Below, in pieces: positions 27,886 through 37,042 of a DNA stretch of 64,000 nt. Origin of the DNA: NCEH01 sp043195125 (GTDB lineage: Bacteria > Pseudomonadota > Alphaproteobacteria > Rhizobiales > Xanthobacteraceae). Position numbers and translations under genes: made by a program. The notes below the pieces were generated by a model, which saw only the letters and a program-made list of their open reading frames with translations, was not told the origin of the DNA and made no database searches. The DNA is taken from the NCBI RefSeq assembly GCF_043195125.1, contig NZ_JBAFWR010000007.1; one strand, 5' to 3'. How positions within the stretch are numbered: the stretch's first letter is position 1; every line of letters starts with the position of its first letter.

Positions 27886-29145
27886 TCAGGCCACGTCGTA
27901 GGACTGAGCGGCGACAATCGCGCCGTCACCGCCGCGCTGGCCGATCACCGCCCATTTGCCAGCGGTGCCGGCCACCAGCGCTGCGCGCACCGTGGTTCGC
28001 GGCGCGACCGGAATGGCGTCATGCCACCACGGCTTCCAGCCGTCGTCCACGCCGTCGAGGATGCGGGCCGGGGCGCCATGCAGCAGCACCGCGACCGGTG
28101 CCTCCAGCTTGTTCACCAAAGAGAGCACCACGCTTTGCCCGGGCTTCACCGTGCCGAGGCTCGGGAAAGACGAGAGCGAGGCCTCGCCAGATAGCGGCAC
28201 TTCGAAGCGCGCAGCGTTTTCCAGCGGGATCTTCTCCGGCAGGCCATTGGAGGGCAGGGCGTCCGGAGCGGGAAGCGCCTGGCCCTGGGCGGAGCTTCCC
28301 GCGCCCACCGGCACCACGAGGGCGAGCTGGATCGGCAATTGCGTGGTTTCCACATCCAGGCGGATGGGATCGGCGGTGCCGACATCGAGCGTGAGATCGA
28401 CGCGGCCGCCGGGGGTGAGCTGGACGCGGCCGTCCTTCAGGGCGAACGGCTGCACCGGCTGGCCATCCACCGCCAGCACGAAGCAGGGGGCATCGCCGAT
28501 CTTCAGGCGCAGGAACTGCGCGCTGGCATTGATCAGCCGCAGGCGCGCGCGCCCACCGGCGGGGGCTTCCAGGGTTGGGGAGACGGCGCCGTTCACCGTG
28601 AGCAGCGGCACGGTCATCTTCGGGTCCGGCGACCAGGCCTGGACCAGCAGCGTGAGGTCGGCGGAGAAGGGCGAGGCTTGTGCGCTCTCGACGATGAAGG
28701 CGCCGACCAGGGTGCGCGATGCGGCTTCCGGAACGAAGGCACGATAAAGGAAGGTGCCGGCGTCCGGCGGGGTGAAAGCGATGTCGCGTTTCTCGCCGGC
28801 GGCAATGGCGGGGCCGGTGAGGCCAGGCACGCCGTCCACCGCGTTCGGCACGCGCACGCCCTGCCAATGCAGCGAGAGCGGGGCGTCGATCGCGTTTTCC
28901 ACATTCACCGCGAACGGCGCGCCCTGCTTCACGCGCAAAACCGGGCCGGGAATGGATTCGCCAAACAAAGCGATGGGCGACTGCCCGCCGAGCTCGATGC
29001 GCACGGAGTTGGCGGCCTTCAGCCGGTTCGCGGTATCCTGCGCGCTCGCCCCCTGGGCGAATGCGGCGCGTGCAAACGGGGCGCTGAGCGCCAGGGCGGC
29101 GGCTCCGCTGAGAACCGCACGACGGGAAGGGGCCGGAACGCGCAA
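27886..29145 (-). CDS. Tat-exported multicopper-oxidase-fold protein lacking copper ligands
   Basis: A 419-residue cupredoxin-domain protein. The start is TTG at 29145, which has AGGAG seven bases upstream and gives RVPAPSRRAVLSGAAALALS, a classical twin-arginine signal; the upstream in-frame ATG at 29211 would bury it. Three cupredoxin-like domains are suggested by LHWQGVRVPNAVDGVPGL, GTFLYRAFVPEAASRTLVGA and LAVDGQPVQPFAL. In active multicopper oxidases these sites read HWHG, YHSH and a C-terminal HCHxxxHxxxGM; here they are HWQG, YRAF and absent. It is therefore unlikely to oxidise substrates and may act structurally, like E. coli FtsP (SufI). No partner genes are obvious. Confidence 0.85.
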   Translation of the reverse strand: MRVPAPSRRAVLSGAAALALSAPFARAAFAQGASAQDTANRLKAANSVRIELGGQSPIALFGESIPGPVLRVKQGAPFAVNVENAIDAPLSLHWQGVRVPNAVDGVPGLTGPAIAAGEKRDIAFTPPDAGTFLYRAFVPEAASRTLVGAFIVESAQASPFSADLTLLVQAWSPDPKMTVPLLTVNGAVSPTLEAPAGGRARLRLINASAQFLRLKIGDAPCFVLAVDGQPVQPFALKDGRVQLTPGGRVDLTLDVGTADPIRLDVETTQLPIQLALVVPVGAGSSAQGQALPAPDALPSNGLPEKIPLENAARFEVPLSGEASLSSFPSLGTVKPGQSVVLSLVNKLEAPVAVLLHGAPARILDGVDDGWKPWWHDAIPVAPRTTVRAALVAGTAGKWAVIGQRGGDGAIVAAQSYDVA

Positions 29146-29408
29146 GGCAGCTCTCCTGGAAATGAACGGTTGAGCGGAGCGGACCTTCTCCCGCCGCCGG
29201 GCAAAGGGCAAGCCGGATTTACCATCGCGGCCGGCGGGCGGGAAATTTCCCGAGGATGGCCGCGCGGCGGGCGCTCAACGCTGCTTTTTCTTGCTGCACG
29301 GTGACAGCAGCATGATATAAGCCCCAGCCCGGCCGGTGCCGATTCAATCGGTCGCGCATCGGGAGAAGCGCGCCTTGCGCAGCTCTCAGGTGCGTGAATC
29401 TCGGGCGC

Positions 29409-29493
29409 GCGGGCGTGGCGGAACTGGTAGACGCGCGGGATTTAGGTTCCCGTGACGAAAGTCGTGGGGGTTCGAGCCCCTCCGCCCGCACCA
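29409..29493 (+). tRNA. tRNA-Leu (anticodon TAG)
   Basis: An 85-base type II tRNA with encoded CCA. The acceptor stem GCGGGCG (29409-29415) pairs with CGCCCGC (29483-29489). The anticodon stem-loop CGGGA-TTTAGGT-TCCCG gives anticodon TAG, reading CUN leucine codons. A long variable arm and GGTTCGAGCCC T-arm are present. A TATAAG box with a poor -35 lies about 90 bases upstream. It precedes tig on the same strand. Confidence 0.97.
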
Positions 29494-29603
29494 CGTCACC
29501 GGTCCGCACCCTTTCAGGATGCGCATGCGCCTTGCCGGACGCGGCGCACTTTGAGTTTGATGGAATGACACCGCCGCGGCGGAAAATGAACGAAGGCAAG
29601 ACG

Positions 29604-30953
29604 ATGCAGGTGACCGAAACCCAGGCCGACGGCCTCAAGCGTGCCTTTCGCGTGGTGCTTCCCGCGGCGGACCTGGATGCCAAGGCCAATGGCCGCCTGA
29701 CCGAGCTCAAGGGCCAGGTGCGTCTCAATGGCTTCCGCCCCGGTAAGGTGCCGGTCGCTCATCTCAAGCGCGTGTACGGCAAGTCCGTCATGGCCGAGGT
29801 GATCGAGCAGGCGGTGACCGAGGCCAATGGCAAGATCGTCGAGGAGCATGGCTTCCGCCTCGCCCTTCAGCCGCGCGTCGAGCTGCCGAAGGATGAAGCG
29901 GAAGTGACCCGTGTCATCGAGGGCAATGCCGATCTCGCTTACACCGTCGAGCTGGAGATCCTGCCGGTCATCGAGCTGGGCAATTTCAAGGACATCTCCA
30001 TCGAGAAGCTGGTGGCGAACGTGTCCGACGCGGAAGTGGACGAGACCCTGAACCGGCTCGCCGATTCCAACCGCCCCTATAGCGAGAAGCAGGGCGCCGC
30101 CGAGAATGGCGACCGCGTCACCACCAATTTCGTCGGCACCATCGACGGCGTCGCGTTCGAGGGTGGCTCGGGCGAAGGCATCCAGGTGGTGATCGGCTCC
30201 AACAGCTTCATCCCCGGCTTCGAGGAGCAGCTGCTCGGCATTTCTGCCGGCGAAACCCGCACCGTCAACGTGTCCTTCCCCGAGGCCTATGCGGCGCGCG
30301 AGCTCGCCGGCAAGGCCGCCTCGTTCGAAGTCACCGCGACGCTCGTGGAAACGCCCGGCGAACTGGTGCTGGATGACGAATTCGCCAAGAGCCTCGGCCA
30401 GGAAAGCCTGGACAAGCTCAAGGAGCAGGTGCGCGCCCGCATTTCGCAGGAGCACGCCGGCGCCAGCCGCCAGAAGGTGAAGCGCGCGCTGCTCGACGCC
30501 CTCGACGCCCTGCACAAGTTCGACGTTCCCCCGACCCTGGTGTCGCAGGAGTTCGACGGCGTGTGGCAGCAGGTGCAGCAGGACCTCACCGCCCAGGGCC
30601 GGACCTTCGAGGACGAAGGCACCAATGAGGAAGCCGCGCGCGGCGACTATATGCGGATCGCCGAGCGTCGCGTGCGCCTCGGGCTGGTTCTTGCGGAAAT
30701 CGGTGAGCGCAACAATATTCAGGTCAGCGACGATGAAGTGACGCGTGCGGTGGTGGAGCGCGCGCGGCAGTTTCCCGGACAGGAACAGCAGGTGTGGGAT
30801 TACTATCGCCGCAATCCGCAGGCGATGGCCTCCGTCCGCGCCCCTCTGTACGAGGAAAAGGTCGTCGACTTCCTCCTCGAGCTCGCCAACGTGACCGAAA
30901 AGCCGGTTTCCCGCGAAGAGCTCTACAAAGAGGAAGACGAGAAGGCGGCCTGA
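29604..30953 (+). CDS. tig: Trigger factor
   Basis: The ribosome-bound chaperone and prolyl isomerase that meets nascent chains. The 449-residue protein has the ribosome-binding signature GFRPGKVPVAHLKRVYG (residues about 44-60), the FKBP-type PPIase domain at about 155-245 (NGDRVTTNFVGTIDG, FIPGFEEQLLGISAGE) and the C-terminal helical domain. The ATG at 29604 begins MQVTETQADGLKRAF with AAGG upstream; the frame is open far upstream through the tRNA gene but that is not coding. It heads the tig-clpP-clpX-lon block. The end carries a charged tail EEDEKAA. Confidence 0.95.
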   Translation: MQVTETQADGLKRAFRVVLPAADLDAKANGRLTELKGQVRLNGFRPGKVPVAHLKRVYGKSVMAEVIEQAVTEANGKIVEEHGFRLALQPRVELPKDEAEVTRVIEGNADLAYTVELEILPVIELGNFKDISIEKLVANVSDAEVDETLNRLADSNRPYSEKQGAAENGDRVTTNFVGTIDGVAFEGGSGEGIQVVIGSNSFIPGFEEQLLGISAGETRTVNVSFPEAYAARELAGKAASFEVTATLVETPGELVLDDEFAKSLGQESLDKLKEQVRARISQEHAGASRQKVKRALLDALDALHKFDVPPTLVSQEFDGVWQQVQQDLTAQGRTFEDEGTNEEAARGDYMRIAERRVRLGLVLAEIGERNNIQVSDDEVTRAVVERARQFPGQEQQVWDYYRRNPQAMASVRAPLYEEKVVDFLLELANVTEKPVSREELYKEEDEKAA

Positions 30954-31032
30954 GCCTCAGGTCGTCACCTGCTTCCACTGCGACGATATCGCGCGGCGCA
31001 CCCTTGCGGGTGGCCGCGCCTGAGGATGCGAG

Positions 31033-31665
31033 ATGCGCGACCCCATTGAGACTTACAACAGCTACCTGGTTCCCATGGTGGTCGAGCAGACCAACCGCGG
31101 CGAACGGTCCTACGATATTTATTCGCGCCTCCTGAAGGAGCGGATCATCTTCCTCACGGGGCCCGTGGAAGACGGCATGTCCACCCTGGCGGTGGCGCAG
31201 CTCCTGTTCCTCGAAGCGGAAAACCCCAAGAAGGAAATCTCGATGTACATCAACTCCCCTGGGGGAGTGGTGACGTCGGGCCTCGCGATCTACGACACCA
31301 TGCAGTTCATCCGCCCGCCGGTGTCCACGCTGTGCATCGGGCAGGCCGCCTCCATGGGTTCGCTGCTGCTGACCGCCGGCGAAAAGGGCCTGCGTTTCGC
31401 ACTGCCGAACGCACGAATCATGGTTCACCAGCCGTCCGGCGGGTTCCAGGGGCAGGTCACGGACATCATGCTCCACGCCCAGGAAATCCTCAGCCTCAAG
31501 AAGCGGCTGAATGAAATCTATGTGAAGCACACGGGCCGCACCTTCGGCGAAATCGAGAACGCGCTGGAACGCGACAACTTCATGACGGCCGGGGCCGCGC
31601 AGGAATTTGGTCTGATCGATTCCGTGCTCGACCAGCGTCCCGCGGAAGAGCCGGCGAAGGCCTGA
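31033..31665 (+). CDS. clpP: ClpP, proteolytic subunit of ClpAP/ClpXP
   Basis: A 210-residue serine protease forming the double-heptamer chamber. The catalytic triad is Ser107 in GQAASMGSLLLTAG, His132 in MVHQPSGG and Asp181 in ERDNFM. The N-terminus MRDPIETYNSYLVPMVVEQT is a typical alphaproteobacterial ClpP. The gene follows tig by 79 bases, probably in the same transcript, and precedes clpX by 400 bases. Partners ClpX and ClpA are both in this window. Confidence 0.97.
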   Translation: MRDPIETYNSYLVPMVVEQTNRGERSYDIYSRLLKERIIFLTGPVEDGMSTLAVAQLLFLEAENPKKEISMYINSPGGVVTSGLAIYDTMQFIRPPVSTLCIGQAASMGSLLLTAGEKGLRFALPNARIMVHQPSGGFQGQVTDIMLHAQEILSLKKRLNEIYVKHTGRTFGEIENALERDNFMTAGAAQEFGLIDSVLDQRPAEEPAKA

Positions 31666-32065
31666 TCCGCCCCTTTTTAGGGTTCAACTGACGCACGGCT
31701 CTTGCGTGCAGTGCAAGATCGCGCTTGCATGGGGCCATGAGCCGGCATTCGAACCGGCTGTGGCGGTACCCTGTGGTTTTTCCCACCTCGGGACACTGTT
31801 CAGGGACCCGCCGCGGCAGGCCGTGTCGAGTGGCGTACCTGCGTCGATCGGGAAGCTTCATATCTTTTCGACGATGCCATCCTCAGGCAAGCGGTCTGGG
31901 CATAATCTGTGCATGTGCCTTGATTGCAACGCGAGAGGGTGATTGGCTGAACTTCGGCCGAAAGCCGAACGGTTCCGGAAGCGGCCCCTGCCGCGTCTGG
32001 TCCTGATTTTGGTCCTGAATCGATACGCTTCGGCGTGGCGAGGGAAGGACCGGACGGAGAAGAAG
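31666..32065. other. 400-base gap between clpP and clpX
   Basis: No credible gene is visible. It holds several inverted repeats, including CTTGC-GTGCAGT-GCAAG near 31700, AGCCGG-CATTCGAA-CCGGCT near 31740 and TTCGGC-CGAAA-GCCGAA near 31965, plus a direct repeat TGGTCCTGA at 31998 and 32010. I cannot assign a reliable promoter, though clpX presumably has one here. The gap is unusually long for clpP-clpX. Confidence 0.5.
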
Positions 32066-33334
32066 ATGAGCAAGACCGGCGGCAGCGACAGCAAGAACAC
32101 GCTTTACTGCTCGTTCTGCGGCAAAAGCCAGCACGAGGTCCGCAAGCTCATCGCAGGACCTACGGTCTTTATTTGCGACGAGTGTGTCGAACTGTGCATG
32201 GATATCATCCGCGAGGAATCCAAGTCCTCGTTGGTGAAGTCGCGGGATGGCATTCCGACCCCGAAGGAAATCCGCAAGGTCCTCGATGACTATGTCATCG
32301 GCCAGGAGCATGCGAAGAAGGTCCTCTCGGTGGCCGTGCACAACCATTACAAGCGTCTCAACCACGCCACGAAGCACGGCGATGTCGAACTGGCCAAGTC
32401 CAACATCATGCTGATCGGGCCCACCGGCTCCGGCAAGACGTTGCTGGCCCAGACTCTCGCGCGCATCCTGGACGTGCCGTTCACCATGGCGGACGCCACC
32501 ACTCTGACGGAAGCGGGCTATGTGGGCGAGGATGTCGAGAACATCATCCTCAAGCTCCTGCAGGCCGCCGACTACAATGTGGAGCGGGCGCAGCGCGGCA
32601 TCGTCTATATCGACGAAATCGACAAGATCAGTCGCAAGTCTGACAATCCCTCCATCACCCGCGACGTTTCGGGCGAAGGCGTGCAGCAGGCGCTGCTGAA
32701 GATCATGGAAGGCACGGTCGCCTCCGTGCCGCCCCAGGGTGGTCGCAAGCATCCCCAGCAGGAATTCCTGCAGGTGGATACGACCAACATCCTGTTCATC
32801 TGCGGCGGCGCGTTCGCCGGGCTCGACAAGATCATCTCCACCCGTGGCAAGGGCGGCACCTCCATCGGGTTTGGCGCCAAGGTCGCGCCGGTGGAAGACC
32901 GCCGGCCGGGCGAGGTGTTCCGTGAGGTGGAGCCCGAGGATTTGCTGAAGTACGGCCTGATCCCCGAGTTCATCGGCCGTCTGCCGGTTCTGGCGACGCT
33001 CGGCGATCTCGACGAGGCGGCCCTCAAGCAGATCCTGTCCGAGCCGAAGAACGCGCTGGTGAAGCAGTATCAGCGTCTGTTCGAGATGGAGAACGTGGAT
33101 CTGACGATCCACGAGGAGGCGCTCGGCGCCATCGCCCGCAAGGCGATCGAGCGCAAGACCGGCGCCCGTGGCCTGCGCTCCATCATGGAAGGCATCCTGC
33201 TCGATACCATGTTCGACCTCCCCGGCCTCGAGGGCGTGGAGGAAGTGGTGATCAGCAAGGAGGTGGTCGAGCAGGGAGCCCGGCCGCTCTATATCTACGC
33301 CGACCGTGTCGGCGATGCCGGCGCCAGTGCGTGA
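32066..33334 (+). CDS. clpX: ClpX, ATP-binding specificity subunit of ClpXP
   Basis: An AAA+ unfoldase of 422 residues. The N-terminal zinc-binding domain is LYCSFCGKSQHEVRKL...FICDECVELC, with four cysteines. The AAA+ module has Walker A GPTGSGKTLLAQTLAR, Walker B GIVYIDEIDKISRKS and the sensor-2 region GARGLRSIMEGILLD. The pore and IGF-type ClpP-docking loop (SIGFGAKV) are present. The ATG at 32066 has GGAGAAGAAG just upstream. It stands downstream of clpP but with a 400-base gap, so it may be transcribed separately. Confidence 0.97.
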   Translation: MSKTGGSDSKNTLYCSFCGKSQHEVRKLIAGPTVFICDECVELCMDIIREESKSSLVKSRDGIPTPKEIRKVLDDYVIGQEHAKKVLSVAVHNHYKRLNHATKHGDVELAKSNIMLIGPTGSGKTLLAQTLARILDVPFTMADATTLTEAGYVGEDVENIILKLLQAADYNVERAQRGIVYIDEIDKISRKSDNPSITRDVSGEGVQQALLKIMEGTVASVPPQGGRKHPQQEFLQVDTTNILFICGGAFAGLDKIISTRGKGGTSIGFGAKVAPVEDRRPGEVFREVEPEDLLKYGLIPEFIGRLPVLATLGDLDEAALKQILSEPKNALVKQYQRLFEMENVDLTIHEEALGAIARKAIERKTGARGLRSIMEGILLDTMFDLPGLEGVEEVVISKEVVEQGARPLYIYADRVGDAGASA

Positions 33335-33664
33335 CGCTCCGCATTCCGTTCAGGCCCCTCGCGCCGTGTGCGCGGGGGTGGTGTCAAAGCTTGCCCACGG
33401 CGCGGCTTTTCTTTCCGGCGGAACGGGATCTGGCACATTCAAGCCGATCCGTCGGAGACTTGATCCGACGATCTTGAAACCTGTGGGTCGGCTCTCCATC
33501 TCAATTTCGAAGAATCCGGTCTCCGGGCTCGGTACTCGTGCCTCTCGCGGCTTTGCCCCTTCTGCACTGCCCGCTCCAGCATTGAAAATCCGCTCCCGTC
33601 CCGGCTGCGCTGCGCAGGCGGACAGGCGTCCGTGTGTGCCGGCGTCAATAGAAAGGATTGGGTC
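33335..33664 (+). other. 330-base gap between clpX and lon
   Basis: No coding sequence is supported. It contains a sigma32-like promoter (see separate entry) and long GC-rich stretches. The lon ATG at 33665 has AAAGG upstream. Confidence 0.6.
33473..33501 (+). promoter_or_regulatory. Sigma32-like heat-shock promoter of lon
   Basis: CTTGAAA (33473-33479) is followed by 14 bases and CTCCATCT (33494-33501). The consensus is CTTGAAA-N11-16-CCCCATNT; the -35 is identical, and the -10 has one mismatch. The transcript would start about 33510, 155 bases before lon. No other region in the block shows as good a match. Confidence 0.65.
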
Positions 33665-36082
33665 ATGACGAGCCAAAAGCCGCGCCCTGCGCTCGTTGCC
33701 GGCGTCTCTCAGACGTTCCCGGTGCTGCCGCTTCGGGATATTGTTGTTTTCCCCCATATGATCGTTCCCCTCTTCGTCGGCCGCGAGAAGTCCATCCGCG
33801 CGCTGGAAGAGGTCATGCGCGGCGACACCTATATCCTCCTGGCGACCCAGGAGAACGCCTCCGACGACGATCCGGCGACCGACGCGATTTACAACGTCGG
33901 CACGCTCGCCACCGTGCTGCAATTGCTGAAGCTGCCCGACGGCACCGTGAAGGTGCTGGTGGAAGGCATCACCCGCGCGCAGGTGGTCAAGTACACCGAG
34001 CGCACGGACCTCTACGAGGCCGAGGCGATCACGCTCGACGACGAGGTCGGTGACCGCGTCGAAGGCGAGGCGCTGGCCCGCTCGGTGGTCAACGAGTTCG
34101 AGAATTATGTGAAGCTCAACAAGAAGGTGTCGCCCGAGGTGGTCGGCGTCGTCGGTCAGATCGACGACCATTCCAAGCTCGCCGATACCATCGCCTCCCA
34201 TCTCGCGGTGAAGATTCCCGAGAAGCAGGGCGTGCTGGAGACCATCAAGGTCGCCGAGCGCCTGGAGAAGGTGCTCGGGCTGATGGAGAGCGAAATCTCC
34301 GTGCTCCAGGTGGAGAAGCGCATCCGCACGCGGGTGAAGCGCCAGATGGAGAAGACCCAGCGCGAGTATTATCTCAACGAGCAGATGAAGGCGATCCAGA
34401 AGGAACTCGGCGACGAGGACGGCCGCGACGACCTTCAGGAGCTGGAAGACCGCATCAAGAAGACCAAGCTCTCCAAGGAAGCCCGTGAAAAGGCCACCCA
34501 CGAGCTGAAGAAGCTGCGCCAGATGTCGCCCATGTCGGCGGAAGCCACCGTGGTGCGCAATTATCTGGACTGGCTGCTGTCGATCCCGTGGGGGATCAAG
34601 AGCAAGGTCAAGAAGGACCTGCCGTTCGCCCAGTCGATCCTCGATGCCGATCACTACGGCCTCGACAAGGTCAAGGAGCGGATCGTCGAGTATCTCGCCG
34701 TGCAGAGCCGCGCGAACAAGCTCTCGGGCCCCATCCTGTGCCTCGTCGGCCCTCCGGGCGTCGGCAAGACCTCGCTGGGCAAGTCCATCGCCAAGGCGAC
34801 GGGCCGCGAGTTCGTGCGCGTCTCCCTCGGCGGCGTGCGTGACGAGGCGGAGATTCGCGGTCACCGGCGGACCTATATCGGGTCCATGCCCGGCAAGATC
34901 GTGCAGTCCATGCGCAAGGCGAAGAAGTCCAACCCGCTCTTCCTGCTCGATGAGATCGACAAGATGGGCGCGGACTTCCGCGGCGATCCGTCCTCGGCCC
35001 TCCTGGAGGTGCTGGATCCGGAGCAGAACTCCACGTTCAACGACCATTATCTCGAGGTCGATTACGACCTGTCGAACGTGATGTTCGTGACCACCGCCAA
35101 CACCCTCAACATCCCGCCGGCCTTGCTGGACCGGATGGAGGTGATCCGCATCGCCGGATACACCGAGGACGAGAAGGCGGAGATCTCGCGCAAGCATCTG
35201 ATCCCGAACGCGGTTCAGAAGCATGGCCTGCAGCCGAAGGAATTCGCCATCGACGATGGCGCCCTGATGCTGCTGATCCGCCGCTACACCCGCGAGGCGG
35301 GCGTGCGTAATCTGGAGCGCGAGCTCTCCACACTGGCCCGCAAGGCCGTGAAGGAGCTGGTGATGTCCAAGCGCAAGACCGTCAAGGTCACCGCCAAGAA
35401 CCTTGAGGAATTCCTCGGCGCGCCGCGCTTCCGCTACGGCGAGATCGAGGGCGAGGATCAGGTGGGCCTGGTGACGGGCCTTGCCTGGACCGAGGTGGGC
35501 GGCGAGCTGCTGACCATCGAAGGCGTCATGATGCCCGGCAAGGGCAAGATGACGGTGACGGGAAACCTGCGGGACGTGATGAAGGAATCCATCTCCGCTG
35601 CGGCCTCTTATGTCCGCTCGCGGGCCTTGGACTTCGGAATCGAGCCGCCCTTGTTTGAGCGTCGGGACATCCATGTCCACGTGCCCGAAGGGGCGACCCC
35701 GAAGGATGGTCCTTCCGCCGGCGTCGCCATGGCGACCACCATCGTCTCGGTGCTCACCGGCATTCCGGTGCGGCGCGATGTGGCCATGACGGGTGAAATC
35801 ACCCTGCGCGGCCGCGTGCTGCCCATCGGTGGGCTGAAGGAAAAGTTGCTGGCCGCTCTGCGCGGCGGCATCAAGACCGTCCTCATTCCTGAGGAGAACG
35901 CGAAGGACCTGGCCGATATTCCGGCCAATGTGAAGAACGCCATGGAGATCATTCCGGTCTCCCGGATGGACGAAGTGCTCAAGCATGCGCTGGTTCGCAC
36001 GCCTGAGCCCATCGAATGGACCGAACGGCCCATTACCGCCGCCGTGCCGGAAGAAGATGCCGCTGGCGTGGTTGCTCACTGA
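33665..36082 (+). CDS. lon: Lon protease (ATP-dependent, La)
   Basis: An 805-residue AAA+ serine protease. The N-domain begins TFPVLPLRDIVVFPHMIVPL. The AAA+ module carries Walker A GPPGVGKTSLGKSIAK and Walker B LFLLDEIDKMGADF. The protease domain has the Ser-Lys dyad: Ser684 in KDGPSAGVAM and Lys727 in GGLKEKLLAAL. The length is typical (784 in E. coli). It is monocistronic, with a sigma32-like promoter upstream and an intrinsic terminator downstream, and followed by HU, a DNA-bound Lon substrate in some bacteria. Confidence 0.97.
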   Translation: MTSQKPRPALVAGVSQTFPVLPLRDIVVFPHMIVPLFVGREKSIRALEEVMRGDTYILLATQENASDDDPATDAIYNVGTLATVLQLLKLPDGTVKVLVEGITRAQVVKYTERTDLYEAEAITLDDEVGDRVEGEALARSVVNEFENYVKLNKKVSPEVVGVVGQIDDHSKLADTIASHLAVKIPEKQGVLETIKVAERLEKVLGLMESEISVLQVEKRIRTRVKRQMEKTQREYYLNEQMKAIQKELGDEDGRDDLQELEDRIKKTKLSKEAREKATHELKKLRQMSPMSAEATVVRNYLDWLLSIPWGIKSKVKKDLPFAQSILDADHYGLDKVKERIVEYLAVQSRANKLSGPILCLVGPPGVGKTSLGKSIAKATGREFVRVSLGGVRDEAEIRGHRRTYIGSMPGKIVQSMRKAKKSNPLFLLDEIDKMGADFRGDPSSALLEVLDPEQNSTFNDHYLEVDYDLSNVMFVTTANTLNIPPALLDRMEVIRIAGYTEDEKAEISRKHLIPNAVQKHGLQPKEFAIDDGALMLLIRRYTREAGVRNLERELSTLARKAVKELVMSKRKTVKVTAKNLEEFLGAPRFRYGEIEGEDQVGLVTGLAWTEVGGELLTIEGVMMPGKGKMTVTGNLRDVMKESISAAASYVRSRALDFGIEPPLFERRDIHVHVPEGATPKDGPSAGVAMATTIVSVLTGIPVRRDVAMTGEITLRGRVLPIGGLKEKLLAALRGGIKTVLIPEENAKDLADIPANVKNAMEIIPVSRMDEVLKHALVRTPEPIEWTERPITAAVPEEDAAGVVAH

Positions 36083-36110
36083 GCAATTTCAAAGACTTAG
36101 GTCATAAGGA

Positions 36111-36146
36111 GAGGCGGCCCCGAAAGGGTGCCGCCTCTTTTATTTT
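36111..36146 (+). terminator. Intrinsic terminator of lon
   Basis: GAGGCGGC and GCCGCCTC enclose a CCC-GAAA-GGG extension of the stem, followed by TTTTATTTT. The stem lies 28 bases after the lon stop. Confidence 0.9.
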
Positions 36147-36293
36147 GCGTCACGGAATGCGAGAAATCGTGCATTGATGCGGGTTTGTGGCGGATCGCGC
36201 TTGCAAAAGCCGCATTTTCCGTAAAGCTTCCCGCCCATCGCTGCGGGCTCCCATGTCCCTCGATTCGAAGATAACAACGGAAGGAACGGTCAC

Positions 36294-36572
36294 ATGACCA
36301 CCAAGAACGAACTGATCGCCGCGGTGGCCGACGAGGCCAAGCTGACGAAGGCGGCTGCGGCGGCCGCGGTGGACGCGACGTTCGACATCATCGCCCAGGC
36401 CCTCCAGAAGGGTGAAGAAGTGAAGCTCATCGGCTTCGGCTCATTCTCGGTGGTGAGCCGCGCGGCGCGCGAAGGCCGCAATCCCCGCACCGGCAAGCCG
36501 GTGAAGATCAAGGCCTCCAAGGCTCCGAAGTTCACGCCCGGCAAGGGCCTGAAGGAAGCCGTGAACGGCTGA
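36294..36572 (+). CDS. hup: HU family DNA-binding protein
   Basis: A 92-residue histone-like nucleoid protein. It shows TKNELIAAVADEAKLTKAAA, then EVKLIGFGSFSVVSRAAREGRNP and the beta-arm with the intercalating RNPRTGKPVKI (Pro in the tip). The ATG at 36294 has GAAGGAACGG upstream. It follows the lon terminator, as in many proteobacteria. Homodimeric HU is expected; no second hup is present here. Confidence 0.95.
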   Translation: MTTKNELIAAVADEAKLTKAAAAAAVDATFDIIAQALQKGEEVKLIGFGSFSVVSRAAREGRNPRTGKPVKIKASKAPKFTPGKGLKEAVNG

Positions 36573-36966
36573 TCCTCCACCCGTGGGGGTGCTGCTTCGT
36601 CTCAAGACCAAGAAGCGCCCCCAGGGTCGCACTGAGGGCACGCCTGGACGTGCCCCGTGCGTTCGGTCTGCGTGGCTTTCCTGGCTCAGCCTCGGGCTTC
36701 AGGCGCCTGAAGACCTGCTCCGCCCTTCCGATGGCGAACCGGCCGGCAATGCGCCCCTGAGGCGCGTGGAGAGGCGATACAGCGCCCTTCAAGTCCCGAA
36801 CGGCGGTCTGCAGCAACAGTTTTGCCTTTTGGGGATGCCGTCTCGCACGGCTTGCGCGCCGAGCAGGCGACGCTTAAAGCTTTCCAACGCATCGCGTGCT
36901 GCCGTCATCGCGTCCCAGGACATCGCCTCCCGGGACATGGCGGCAAACGGGAATGCCCGTCAGGTC
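36573..36966. other. 394-base gap between hup and tRNA-Val
   Basis: I see no coding frame with a Shine-Dalgarno and no RNA gene. Small inverted repeats are CCACCC-GT-GGGGTG-like near 36583 and ACGGG-AATG-CCCGT at about 36948, just before the tRNA. No clear promoter for the tRNA is visible, so it may be transcribed from upstream. Confidence 0.5.
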
Positions 36967-37042
36967 GGGCGGTTAGCTCAGTTGGTAGAGCATCTCGTTT
37001 ACACCGAGAGGGTCGGCGGTTCGAGCCCGTCACCGCCCACCA
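36967..37042 (+). tRNA. tRNA-Val (anticodon TAC)
   Basis: A 76-base tRNA with encoded CCA. The acceptor stem GGGCGGT pairs with ACCGCCC. The anticodon arm TCTCG-TTTACAC-CGAGA gives TAC (GUN valine). The D-arm TTAGCTCAGTTGGTAGAGC and T-arm GGCGGTTCGAGCCCGTC are standard. Confidence 0.98.

Noticed and set aside
33350..36079. 909-codon minus-strand frame opposite lon
   Set aside because: Fully antisense to Lon, Leu/His/Arg-rich composition, no motifs.
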